A stretch of DNA of 64,000 bases from Siphonodentalium dalli (lineage: Eukaryota > Mollusca > Scaphopoda > Gadilida > Siphonodentaliidae), in NCBI GenBank assembly GCA_032622095.1, contig CP136064.1, positions 114,874,004 to 114,938,003 on the forward strand, written 5' to 3'. Below are positions 44,801-53,313 of this stretch, piece after piece. The notes beneath the pieces were generated by a model. The model was not told the DNA's origin, did no database searches, and saw only the letters and a program-made list of their open reading frames with translations. Every line of letters begins with the position of its first letter. The stretch's first letter is position 1. Position numbers and translations under genes: made by a program.

Positions 44801-46632
44801 TCCCTTGGACTCTATGCAAAATTCTCATCTTAACCATTTTTTGGCGAAATTGGGCATGACAGACAGAGCGAACGTCGGTCTATAATCACCTTATGAGCTA
44901 ATAGAACCTAGATATATGAAAGGTATATTGAAAAATAAAGAAAAGTTAATTTTATCTTTTGAAGTGCAGAAGACTGTTTTCAAGGGAGAAAAATAAGGTT
45001 CTTTCCCGGTGGAGTATAATACAGAGCTGACCCACACCAGATACCAAACCAAACACATACTTTGTATTCAAACATCTTCCCATTTTTTATAATATGGTAC
45101 CTTAAAATAATAAACCGCTTAAACAGTATGCACATGAATAACAAAGGCCAAACTGACAGTTATAGTCCTTAAATGCTTAAAACCCTATTTTCAGCCCTCC
45201 TACAAACCATGAAATCGTGTATTGCTACATAAACATGAAAAGAATAAATGTAGAATTCTCACTGCCAAACTGTCCGTGTTGGAGCTTTTGAAATATTTGA
45301 GTTCTTCTTTCATCAAATCTTTGATGAAGTCTTCACTTGCTCCTTCACTCTCTTCACATAAATTTCGAAATTTCTGCTGAAATTTATGTCTACTTTCCTT
45401 CAATCTGTCAAAACATCTCTGAAAAGGAAAATGTAACTCACTTTAATTTGTTAGTGCCTAATCCCAAACCACCAAGATTGGGCTGGAATATTGTTTCAGG
45501 ATATATGAGGTACTGGCTCACTTTGATGTGATCACTGCTTCATTTAAATACCCACTTAATTTTCAAATCACCAGATCACATTATACACAACATATTCCAT
45601 ATTATATACCATTTGAAAGACAAAGCTCCAAAACATTGCGTTATCATTTTATGTGGCGAAAAAGCTGTGAACATGTTATTTTTGTCAAGGTACCGACGTG
45701 TGTTCTGTGCTTAATTTCGATCTGGTCTGTACTGCCAGTTTATTATTCTCAATGAAAGGCGAATAACTCTATCTCTTACTTGTGAATTATTATGCATTCT
45801 GGGGTAAATAAAGTGGGAAGTCTTATGGTGAATCTGAATATCTTGGTGGACACTTCTTCTGGTGGAATATATATATTTTTGGTTCATCTTCCAAATGGTA
45901 TACAATATGGAATATGTTGTGTATAATGTGATCTGAGCATTCAAAAATTAAGTGGGCCTTTAATAAATTAATGTAGTTAGTATGTGTGTTATTGAGTGAT
46001 AATGCGTTGTGGCAAACCACAAAATAAATACAGTGCATTTTCAACTCAATAAAACACACACAAACTACAATAATTTCTTTTATTTATATAGCCTTTCATT
46101 ATTTATTTCAATGAAATCAGCTTAAATTATTCTTATTGTTTTATCTGAATTAGTACATTAACCCTTACTTTACTAAATGGATTCTCTCACTCAGTCATAA
46201 AAGTATACATTGGAATGGTCTATTATTCATCTGGAGGGATGTTAAGGAAATATAAGCAGATGACACAAGTGCAGAAGGCATCCTATTTACTGAAGAACAT
46301 TAAAGGAAATGTTCAGATAATAAGTTCAACAAACAACCATGGATCGTTTGTTGAACTTATTATCTAAACATTTCCTTTAAGAACTACTGGTCAATGAGTA
46401 TTTAGTAAAGAAAGAGTTAATATGGTCTATGAATACATCATTATTCCCTTTTTACTCTTAATATCACATTAGATACCAGTAGAGGTCATCCTTTGAACAT
46501 TATAAGATCCATATTGAATTTTTAAATTTATCTCATTACTTTTCTATAGGTTTCTTTCCAGGGAGGTGTTTTTGCTTTATACAGCTCCTGATGTTTCCTC
46601 AGTCTCTGGCGAGTAGGGGAATCAGAAGACAT
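25858..46632 (-). CDS. RPAIN: RPA-interacting protein (complete, seven coding exons)
   Basis: RPAIN (RIP) binds replication protein A and helps carry it into the nucleus. Seven exons joined at GT-AG sites make 678 nt, or 225 residues plus stop; human RPAIN is 219. Features in order are: N-terminal basic helix with KTPPWKETYRKRC (the family's PPWKE box) and RLKESRHKFQQKFRN; acidic, helical middle (residues 84-130); and a C-terminal zinc-binding region with CPIC (Cys144, Cys147), CKC (Cys161, Cys163) and HIHSTHC (His190-Cys194) followed by DPEFS, which lines up with CPHTPEFS of human. The tail CDFMHVVI resembles human CDTWAVIL. All phases agree and no break is seen. A splice-like TTTTTTTCAG (46658-46650) just before the ATG suggests an upstream non-coding exon. 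Confidence 0.94.
26916..27053 (-). CDS. RPAIN: RPAIN exon 6
   Basis: The acceptor is TATTCCAG|CAA and the donor CAC|GTAAGT; 46 codons. It contains LHIHSTHCDRDPEFSV, the His/Cys end of the zinc region, and finishes NLMITCH. Confidence 0.92.
27390..27775. repeat. Dispersed bivalve-type repeat, two tandem units
   Basis: Two units of about 170 bp contain ATAACTCTGGTGAA, AAATTTCATTCCATTCA and 'gttatcatc', ending in GAACGAACGGACAGACC and a T-run. It is the complementary-strand relative of the repeat at 20400-20760 and 22230-22860. No coding content. Confidence 0.65.
28340..28870. repeat. Composite dispersed repeat (second copy at 59900-61020)
   Basis: The segment with TTAACCCATCCCTTGGCGAT, the hairpin arm ATATAAGAGAATGCACTGGCA, and an 'AGGGCCATAACTCTG' unit ending in GACCGACAGACGAATGAC matches 59926-60150 plus 60830-61010 in the same order and orientation, with gaps. 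Lies in RPAIN intron 5. Confidence 0.65.
29260..29323 (-). CDS. RPAIN: RPAIN exon 5 (CKC pair)
   Basis: The acceptor is TTTACAG|G and the donor GAG|GTGAGT; 64 nt. It encodes FPLMKNKSILFCKCGLRL, aligned with YNLRITSGVVVCQCGLSI of human. Confidence 0.92.
29657..29906. mobile_element. TTAA-flanked palindromic MITE, family 1 (copy c) with poly-T
   Basis: The outer ends are TTAACCCTTTGAGTGCCAGG and its exact complement. Inside is a near-perfect hairpin (29705-29776: TGCCAATGCATTCTCTTATA on one arm) followed by a T-run of about 26. In RPAIN intron 4. Confidence 0.82.
30211..30331 (-). CDS. RPAIN: RPAIN exon 4 (first zinc ligand pair)
   Basis: The acceptor is TTGCAG|AG and the donor AGAA|GTGAGT; 121 nt. 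It encodes EQMMIENYDSYQ and ends SADEVICPICQ, the CPIC pair of the C-terminal zinc region. Confidence 0.93.
30573..32612. other. RPAIN intron 3 segment without a recognised gene
   Basis: It starts with CAGGGTTTCCG, the terminus of the hAT-like family at 37525, but no matching right end was found. An open frame at 31618-31821 reads MQHHPDHDYVFSDLT and is not recognised. Otherwise nothing. Confidence 0.4.
32614..35501. mobile_element. 2.9-kb DNA element with ~95-bp terminal inverted repeats and TAA duplication
   Basis: Left end TCACGGAGTAGGAACTGCTC; right end GAGCAGTTCCTACCCCGTGA. The arms match over about 95 bp and are bounded by TAA on both sides (32611-32613, 35502-35504), a duplication length known for PIF/Harbinger. 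The motif CCAGTTCACT is scattered at both ends (about 32668, 32686, 33093, 33120, and inverted at 35054, 35412, 35432). The core has 240-bp degenerate tandem units (33880-34480) with GGTCGGCCCG. No transposase was recognised. Confidence 0.75.
32714..32737 (+). other. Possible short 5' exon inside the TIR element
   Basis: ATGGCGGCTAAGATGACC... is followed by a consensus donor (TCG|GTGAGT). The next in-phase candidate exon begins after TTCTTCCAG at 33612 and reads AEYGCYYCKENQETTKG, with a C-x2-C. This may be a captured gene fragment or chance. No family is recognised. Confidence 0.25.
35505..36880. other. RPAIN intron 3 segment, nothing recognised
   Basis: AT-rich DNA with no coding similarity, hairpin or tandem array that I can support. 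Confidence 0.45.
36886..37524 (-). pseudogene. 3' end of a LINE (C-terminal zinc-knuckle region), truncated
   Basis: The minus-strand frame from 37523 reads through LLGALNLIFFYF to RKCLACDILEDEEHFFLHCM, then KYVQQRDVLLNKL. C-x2-C-x7-H-x4-C behind the reverse transcriptase is a common C-terminal feature of non-LTR retrotransposons. The RT itself is missing. Its 5' side is cut by the hAT-like element at 37525; about 30 bp of the same frame seems to resume at 38900-38930. Confidence 0.6.
37525..38899. mobile_element. hAT-like non-autonomous element (CAGGGTTTCCG termini, 5-bp duplication)
   Basis: The left end is CAGGGTTTCCG and the right end CGGAAACCCTG. ACATA lies directly outside both (37520-37524 and 38900-38904). 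The termini resemble CAGGG-type hAT ends, although most hATs duplicate 8 bp and 5-bp duplications are a minority form. Inside, a segment of about 100 bp with GCACGGGAT is duplicated (37737-37835, 37837-37940). No transposase. Confidence 0.65.
38931..39364. mobile_element. TTAA MITE family 3, left-truncated copy
   Basis: Similar throughout to 40455-40868 (shared GAGATGTGTAATAATATGTG and CTCGGACAAAATTGC). The right end GATCGGATTGAGTACCT abuts TTAA at 39361-39364. The first roughly 25 bp of the element are missing. Confidence 0.8.
39969..40429. mobile_element. TTAA MITE family 4 (copy a)
   Basis: Left TTAA + TTGCCCACTTAATTTT; right AAATAAGTGGGCCT + TTAA. Same family as 45544-45963. A further internal inverted repeat, TGGAAGGGGAATAACT (40200-40260), forms a hairpin. 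Confidence 0.7.
40426..40872. mobile_element. TTAA MITE family 3, full copy (439 bp)
   Basis: Ends AGGTACTCAATCCGATCAGA and the exact complement, each bounded by TTAA (40426-40429 and 40869-40872). Its left TTAA is also the right TTAA of the family 4 element. Lies 60 bp from RPAIN exon 3. Confidence 0.88.
40936..41011 (-). CDS. RPAIN: RPAIN exon 3
   Basis: The acceptor is TTGTAG|TTT and the donor GAAG|GTATTT; 76 nt. It encodes FEDYQEDIDSILSLF and EDIQRELLLE, aligned with human LEELIDMAVLEEIQQELI. Confidence 0.9.
41012..42880. other. RPAIN intron 2 segment; 28-nt poly-G, otherwise no gene
   Basis: It contains a fragment (41069-41110) of the 'CCAAGATGGCCACTGGCAGCC' repeat seen as an array at 46840-47980, and a G-run of 28 (42516-42543). 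The open frame at 41977-42234 is not recognised. Confidence 0.45.
42890..43555. repeat. Bivalve-type 'ttatggccctgg' tandem repeat (copy 1)
   Basis: Degenerate units of about 130-170 bp contain AGTTATGGCCCTGG, TGACCTCATTTGAACAAAT and CATACCAAATATGAACCCAT. It ends GGATGGGCGGACAGACAG ... TCAGGTGAGCTTAAAA. Non-coding; an example of a widespread family. Confidence 0.75.
43665..43810. mobile_element. TTAA-flanked palindromic MITE, family 1 (copy d)
   Basis: It starts at TTAACAAAATTTCCATGA and ends CATGAAATGGTTAA. The inner hairpin is GTGCATTCTCTTTTATATGG against CGCATATATAAGAGAATGCAC. Confidence 0.65.
44159..44710. repeat. Bivalve-type 'ttatggccctgg' tandem repeat (copy 2)
   Basis: Same family and orientation as 42890-43555. 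Four degenerate units, ending in a (GGAC/GGAT)n run (44621-44645) and TCAGGTGAGCTAAAA. Confidence 0.75.
45263..45418 (-). CDS. RPAIN: RPAIN exon 2
   Basis: The acceptor is TTTTCAG|AGA and the donor GCA|GTGAGA; 52 codons. It encodes RCFDRLKESRHKFQQKFRNL, then EDFIKDLMKEELKYF, matching RCLERMRNSRD and VQEVMEEEW of human RPAIN. Confidence 0.94.
45544..45963. mobile_element. TTAA MITE family 4 (copy b)
   Basis: Left TTAAATACCCACTTAATTTT, right AAAATTAAGTGGGCCTTTAA. The arms pair over about 65 bp (for example CATTATACACAACATATTCC with its complement at 45910-45930). Lies in RPAIN intron 1, 126 bp upstream of exon 2. Confidence 0.8.
46300..46380. mobile_element. 81-bp TTAA-bounded near-perfect palindrome
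   Basis: Arms of about 35 bp (TTAAAGGAAATGTT...) differ at one base (TTC against TTT) around a loop ACCATGGATC. TTAA is at both ends. A degraded relative of its right flank occurs at 28166-28236. In RPAIN intron 1. Confidence 0.82.
46540..46632 (-). CDS. RPAIN: RPAIN coding exon 1
   Basis: ATG at 46632-46630; 31 whole codons; donor AAA|GTAATG. It encodes MSSDSPTRQRLRKHQELYKA and then KTPPWKETYRK, the N-terminal family signature. Confidence 0.93.
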
Positions 46633-46839
46633 TTTGTTGGTAAAGTAGTCTGAAAAAAAAAACTAATTTATGTAAAAAGCTACACTTTAAAGCACAATGA
46701 AGGTATCAACAACGCTATAGGTCAACTTGGGAAGGAGTTATTTTTTATGCTGAGCAAAGAATAGAATGATAAAGAAGGAGCAAAGTCAAAAAGTTACAGT
46801 AAAGGGTTTGTATTGTGTAGATGAAATTATTTTCATTTC

Positions 46840-47980
46840 AAACATTTCACCAATAAATGTGGGCTGCAAGGTGTGCCAATGCCATGTGCCGATGGATTCA
46901 TATTTGAAATCTACCATGAATTTCAGAAATAATCGATGGCCCCCATCTGGAGATCACCCCGAACATCCATATGAAGTTTGGTGATGATCGGATGAGGGAG
47001 GTGGTCTGTAGGGTGTGCTGAAGAATTCAGTCATGCAAAGAGTAAAATGCATCCATTTTTTTATACAAATTTCAGAAAAAGCGATTGGCTTCCATCTAGA
47101 AGTCACCCTGAAGATCCATATAAAGTTTGGTGATGATTGGATGAGGGATGTGGTCTGTAGGGTGATCCACAGGATTTAGTCATGCAAAGAGTAACATCCA
47201 AGATGGCTGCCGATGCGTTGAAATTTGTTCAAATTTGATGGCTCCCATCTAGAGGTGATCCTAAACATGCCTGTACATTTTCAAAAATATTATTCAATAA
47301 ATGCGGGCTAGGCTGTACAAATGGATTCAAATTTGAAATCCAAGATGGCTGCTGGCAACCATGTTTTAACTAATTTTGGAAAAAAATGATGGCAGCCATC
47401 TAGAGGTCACCCCAAATATCCATATGAAGTTTCGTGGCGATCGGATGAGAGATGTGACCTGTTGGTTGTGCCACAGGATTTAGTCATAAAAAGAGTACAA
47501 TCCAAGAGACTGCTTGCGGTCATGTTTCTCAACGATATTCAGATAAATTTGATGAGTCACATCTAGTTCTCACCCAAAAGATCCATATGAAGTTTGGTGA
47601 CGATCAGATGAGTGATGTTGTCTATAGGGTGTGCCAAAGGATTTAGTCATGCAAAGTGTATATAATCCAAGATGACCGCCGGCAGCCAATCTTTTCTATT
47701 GAAAATCATTCAAATTCGATAGCTCTCATCTCATTTCATTGATACATGCGGGCTGCAGGGTGTGCTGATGGATTCAAATTTGAAATCCAAGATGGCTGTT
47801 GGCTATGTTTATTCCGAATTCCAGAAAAAAAATAGAGGTCACCCGAAGATCCATATGAAGTTTGGTGATGATCGGATGAGGGATGTGGCCTGTAGGGTGT
47901 GCCAAAGGATTTAGTCATGCAAAAAGTTAAATCCAAGATGGCTGCTGTGTACCCTTCAGCACATTTTCTCAAAATGAATT
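46840..47980. repeat. Degenerate ~150-bp tandem array
   Basis: The phrase GATCCATATGAAGTTTGGTG recurs near 46967, 47115, 47419, 47581 and 47851, accompanied by GGGTGTGCCAAAGGATTTAG and ATCCAAGATGGCTGC. Spacings of about 150-160 bp and multiples show a decayed tandem family. Upstream of RPAIN. Confidence 0.7.
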
Positions 47981-48127
47981 AATTTCAACCATAAACCAAC
48001 AGCACATTCATGTTCCACAACGCGAATGCATGCATGTGTGAGTGTAAATATTCTGTCATATTTTCAAAATGTCAATCATGAAATCGATTATTGATGAATC
48101 ATTGAATGAGATAAGAATGTGACTAAA

Positions 48128-50252
48128 TTAGGGAGTGACTAATATGCAGAATGGGACGATGGGATGGGACGGTATTGGTACCGTATTAGATGGGATTGGA
48201 CGGTATTAGAAAACCCGCTGATTATCAATAATACAGCATGCAGCAGCACCAAGATGGTTATATATAGTCAGTATTAACATGGCGTACAGGGAACAATGAT
48301 TGAATAGTCTCCTTCGCCAACACAAATTGCATATTATCGGCTAAAAATAGACATCGAAATAGGCCATTTCGGTAAAATGCAGAACGAAAATGTAAACATC
48401 AAAATCACTGCATGCATTCATATTTCCCTGTCCCACGGTGATATTTTTGCACAAAATGTTAGATTAATATCTTCTCGACATCAGTGTTGCATTTTATTGG
48501 CCATAATCAAGCTTATTAAAACAATTGTTTTTGTCGATGGGACAGCAGCGGTAAAATGCAGAACAACCATAGGAAATTGCAGAACGAAAATGTAAACAAC
48601 AAAAACATTCACCGCATTCATATTTCCCCATCCCACGGTGATATTTTTGCATAAAATGTTAAGATTAATATATTTTGTCCCGTCCCATCTTCGCTGTTCT
48701 GCATTTTCTAATACCGTCCCATACCATCCCATCTAATACCGTTCCAATACAGTCTGTTGCTTCTGCAATTTCCAAAGGTTGTTCTGCGTTTTACCGCTGC
48801 TGTCCCATCGACGAAAAAAGTTGTTTTAATCTTTATTATGGTCAATAAAATACTACAATGATGTCAAGAAGATGTTAATCAAACATTTTATGCAAAAATA
48901 TCACCATGTGTGACGGGAAAATTGAATACATTGAATATTTTTTTTTTTTACATGTTCGTTCTGCAATTTCCAAAGGTTGTTCTGCGTTTTACCACGTCTG
49001 TCCCATCGATGAAAAAAGTTGTTTTAATCTTGATTATGGTCAATAAATGGCTACAATGATGTCGATAAGATATTAAGCTAACATTTTGTGCACCAATATC
49101 ACCGTGGGACAGAGAAATATGAACGTGGTGAATGATTTTGTTGTTTACATTTTCGTTCTGCAATTTCCTAAGGTTTTTCTGCGTTTTACCGCTCCTGTCC
49201 CATCAGCAAAAAAAGTTGTTTTAATCTTGATTATGGTCAATAAAATGCTACAGTGATGTCGAGAAGATATTAATCTAACATTTTATGCAACAATATCACC
49301 ATGGGACGGAGAAATATGAATGTGGTGAATGATTTTGTTGTTTGCATTTTCGTTCTGCAATTTCCTAAGGTTGTTCTGCGTTTTACCGCGTCTGTCCCAT
49401 CGATGAAAAAAGTTGTTTTAATCTTGATTATGGCCAATAAAATTCTACAATGATGTCGATAAGATATTAAGCTAACATTTTGTGCACCAACATCACCGTG
49501 AGACAGGGAAATATGAATGTGGTGAATGATTTTGTTGTTTACATTTTCGTTCTGCAATATCCTAAGGTTGTTCTGCGTTTTACCGCGTCTATCCCATTGA
49601 TGAAAAAAGTTGTTTTAATCTTGATTATGGTCAATAAAATGCTACATTGATGTCGAAAAGATATAAAGCTAACATTTTGTGCAACAATATCACCGTAGGA
49701 CAGAGAAATATTATTTAATGCGTGAATGAGTTTGTTGTTTACATTTTCGTTCTGCAATTTTCTAAGGTTGTTCTGTGTTTTACCGCTTCTGTCCCATCAG
49801 CGAATAAAGTTGTTTTAATCTTGATTATGGTCAATAAAATGCTACCCTGATGTCAAGAAGATATTAATCTAACATTTTGTGCAAAAATATCACCATGGCA
49901 TGAGGCATGACCTAGTCCAACAAATTAGACTTTCGGGATTAATTGGAATTTTAATATTTGGACATATAAGGAGTAATACAATCGTAAATGTCCAAATATA
50001 AAAATATGTATTAATCCGAATAGTCTAATTTGTTGGACTAAGGCATGACCATGCCAGTGGACGTGGGATGGGGAAATAAAGTTTACAGTTGGGACTGACC
50101 TCGGACGTTGGTTCTGATATATATATATATATATAACCATTTTGGTGCTGTTACATGCTGTATTATTGATAAACAGCGGGTTTTCTAATACCGTCACATC
50201 CCATCGAATACCGTCCCATTCTGCGTTTTTGTGAAGTTAGTCACGAACTAAG
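48128..50252. mobile_element. 2.1-kb foldback element filled with a 196-bp satellite
   Basis: The inverted ends carry GCAGAATGGGACG, a repeated GACGGTATT motif, and AGAAAACCCGCTG-TTATCAATAATACAGCATG (48215-48243 and, inverted, 50153-50182). Inside are one full and one partial satellite unit in forward orientation (48376-48700), then six in reverse (about 48760-49890). The anchor TTCTGCGTTTTACC recurs about every 196-199 bp. No transposase. Confidence 0.72.
49913..50040. mobile_element. 128-bp palindromic MITE with 10-bp target duplication
   Basis: It starts TAGTCCAACAAATTAGACT and ends with the exact complement. A perfect direct repeat AGGCATGACC (49903-49912 and 50041-50050) flanks it. Nearly the whole element folds into one hairpin. 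It sits within the right part of the foldback element, so it is the younger insertion. A long duplication of 9-10 bp suggests a MULE-type transposase. Confidence 0.88.
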
Positions 50253-50624
50253 GGAACTTGTAATGCCAATAATGTATAAATTACTATGATTGATGAACTA
50301 ATCTACGTGTTTGTGACTTAATGTAAGCATAAGGTAATGACGATGTACCACATTTATCAAAAGTTCCAGTTTATATCAAACATTTATGGGATAAAGCGAT
50401 AAAGCTGTGTTATTTTTCCACGATCGCGCGGGCAACTTAAAAATTATTTTTGGAAACGGATCGGGCTCAAGTCATATCGGCTAGCTCTCCCAGCGTCGAT
50501 GTGAACTCAAGGACAGCAACGCTCACATTACAGAATATGAATAGCCTTAGGGATGTGGTGGGGGACATACCGGTATTAAGATGTTAGGACAGGCTGTTTA
50601 AGTATAGACACACGTTTTGCAAGA

Positions 50625-52674
50625 ATGTCAAGTTATTCCATGAGATATAACTTCAAGCATAGAGCTTGGACTCGCTATATGGAAAACAGGACACAACAAA
50701 ACTATAACATATATACAAAATATAGGAACCAAGTGAGAAATTTGACAAGGAAGAAGCAGAAAAATCACGAACGAGATATTGCTGACCAAGCTAAAGATAA
50801 CCCCAAAAAATTCTGGGACTATGTATCGAGACGTACAAAGACGAAGACAGGGATAGCAAACCTAGAGAAAGCAGATGGAAGTGTAACAACAAGCGATAAG
50901 GAAAAAGCAGAAGTGTTGGCAGATTTCTTCTCCGAAGTATTCACACGGGAACCTAAAGGAAACATCCCAGATATCGATATGAAGACAATAAAGCATGAGA
51001 TGGAAGACCTTGAAGTGACTGCAGAGGGAGTAGAGATTAGGCTATCAAAACTCAAACCATGCAAGTCCCAGGGTCCTGACAATATACACCCTAAAATCCT
51101 AAAAGAGCTAGCGAAGGAACTAAGCATACCAATAGCACAAATCTTCAATAACAGCCTACGACTAGGAATACTACCAAATGAATGGAAAACAGCAAACATA
51201 TCTGCTATATACAAAAAGGGGGAAAAATCTAAACCAAACAACTATCGCCCAGTCAGCCTAACCAGTATAGTAGGCAAAGCTCTGGAGGCAAGAATAAGGG
51301 ATAAAATAATGGACCATATGAGAAATAACCAACTATTTAGTAAGAAGCAATTTGGATTCATCAAGGGACGATCTACAACATTACAGCTACTGCACTCATT
51401 GGAAAAGTGGACCAAGACCATAAATGAAGGATATGCAACACATGTAATTTATATGGACTTCCAGAAAGCATTTGATACCGTTCCACATCAAAGACTACTG
51501 CATAAAGCAAGAAGCTACGGAATAAATGGAAATATATTGGAATGGATAGAGAATTTTTTACAGGGAAGACAACAAAGAGTGATGATAAATGGCGAAGCGT
51601 CAACAACACGAGAAGTAATAAGTGGAATACCCCAAGGAAGCGTGCTCGGACCCATATTATTTGTCATATATATAAATGACCTCCCATCCAACGTCAAATC
51701 GGATGTCATGATGTTTGCAGACGACACTAAAATTTACAGGGAAATACAGGGTATACCAGATGTGGATGCATTACAGAATGACTTAGATGAACTCCAGACA
51801 TGGTCAGACAAGTGGCTTTTGAAATTTCACCCAGATAAATGTGTGACAATGAACATCGGCACGAAAACAGAAGAGCCAAACTATCACATGAAGAACAAAG
51901 ATGGACAATATGTACAACTAAAGGAGGTAACTGAAGAGAAAGATATAGGAGTCACAACTGATAACAAACTGAAATTTGACCAACATATAAATGAGAAAAT
52001 ACAGAAAGCAAATGCAGTCACTGGAGCTATACGCAGAGCATTTACGCACATGGACACCAAAACAATGCTGAAACTATACAAAAGTCTGGTGAGACCACAT
52101 CTAGAATATGCCCAACCGGCCTGGAGTCCACATTTAAAGAAAGACATTGAAATGCTCGAGAAAGTCCAAAAAAGATTCACAAAACTAATACCAGAATTAA
52201 AAGAACCCATATGAAGAAAGACTAAAGAAGCTAAATATACCAACACTTAACTACAGAAGAATAAGAGGAGATATGATAGAATGCTTCAAGATATTTAACA
52301 CCTATGATCCGGAAGTGAATGACATATTAAGAAGAAGCACCGAACTCCGAACCAGAGGACATAATTATAAATTATTCTTGGAAGGAGCAAACAGGGATGT
52401 GAGGAAATACTCATTTAGCCTAAGAGTGGTGGAGCCATGGAATCATCTAGCAGAAAAAGTCGTCTATGCAGAAGACATGAATTCATTCAAAAACAATCTC
52501 GATTACCATTGGCAGGACCAAGAGATTAAATTAAATTTCAAGGCTGAATTGAGTCTGACAGACCCTGATACGATCAGTCAAACAAAAAACAAAAATGCAG
52601 GAGAGTTCGGAGAAATAGAAGATGAAGAATCAGAGGTGGATATAGTGGCATCTATAGAAGCCAGCGTCCACTAA
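50625..52674 (+). pseudogene. LINE reverse transcriptase ORF, one frameshift
   Basis: The first frame (50625-52214, 529 codons) holds the RT fingers-palm: KSQGPDNIHPKIL, NNYRPVSLTSIVGKALE, QFGFIKGRSTTLQLLHSLEK, VIYMDFQKAFDTVPH, GIPQGSVLGPILF and the catalytic MMFADDTKIY (Asp366, Asp367). At about 52205 a 1-nt indel shifts to the frame ending at 52674, which carries LNIPTLNYRRIRGDMIECFK and the C-terminal part. The first ten codons (MSSYSMRYNF) come from the host flank, not the LINE. Upstream endonuclease and ORF1 are missing. Related to CR1/L2/Jockey-type RTs. Confidence 0.88.
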
Positions 52675-52695
52675 CAACATAAGGTTACATAAGGT
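50656..52695 (+). mobile_element. 5'-truncated CR1/L2-like LINE insertion
   Basis: Its limits are set by comparison with the empty copy at 57741-58353. It starts mid-protein just before the family's HRAW-RY block (no endonuclease) and ends in two copies of a 10-bp ATAAGGTTAC/T unit, a short tandem tail typical of CR1/L2-type elements. Instead of a target duplication, 8 bp (TACTTCCA) present in the empty copy are missing. Confidence 0.82.
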
Positions 52696-53050
52696 TATAT
52701 TACAATGTTGCTGTTGTTGGAATCTGTTTATATCGAGACCATCGATTCATATTGAGTACCTTTAAATCCAAGAAAAATCAAGTTCCCTCTCATGATTTTC
52801 AGATATATCATAGATATAAACTGCATTGGTGAAAAACTTGAATTTTGAAGAAGTTTTTGGTACCTAAAAACAGTGGAATTTTAAAAGAATTTTTCATATC
52901 ATTAAAGTATAGAAAGTGTGCATATAATATCCAGCAGATTGATGGTTCATAAATTATTGTTTAACAAATATTACACATGCCAAATTTCCAAAACTTTTTC
53001 CAGACAGATTTTGAGAAAATCCATTTTGAAATATCAAGGAAATTTAGGAC

Positions 53051-53313
53051 TTAACACTTCCATGACTGGAGCTTCATGAAATTTTGTGAAAAACCTGTGC
53101 CAATGCATTCTCTTATACATGTCAGTGTCCCATATATAGAACCTCACATATATAAGAGAATACATTGGCCCAATAATATTTACCGTGACCTTGTAAGCCA
53201 GTGCATTCTCTTATATAAACGACTCTGTATGGGAGAGTCACATACATGAGAAAATGCACTGGCACAGTATCTTCAATACTGCACCAGCGCAGCTCTCATC
53301 ATGAAAGGGTTAA
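53051..53313. mobile_element. TTAA-flanked palindromic MITE, family 1 (copy e)
   Basis: It starts TTAACACTTCCATGACTGGA and ends ATCATGAAAGGGTTAA. It contains two CATTCTCTTATA hairpins. Its first 45 bp also close repeat X, in both X copies. Confidence 0.75.

Larger units (their letters stand above)
50451..53095. repeat. Segmental repeat X, filled version (contains the LINE)
   Basis: The flanks 50451-50655 and 52696-53095 are nearly identical to 57741-57945 and 57954-58353. Only the LINE block 50656-52695 is extra here, and 8 bp of the other copy are missing. Confidence 0.9.

Noticed and set aside
48377-49757. Series of similar ~70-codon frames (QNENVNNKI...) in each 196-bp satellite unit
   Set aside because: Most begin at TTG rather than ATG, lie on opposite strands according to unit orientation, and overlap the next unit out of frame. 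Their similarity follows from the repeat itself.
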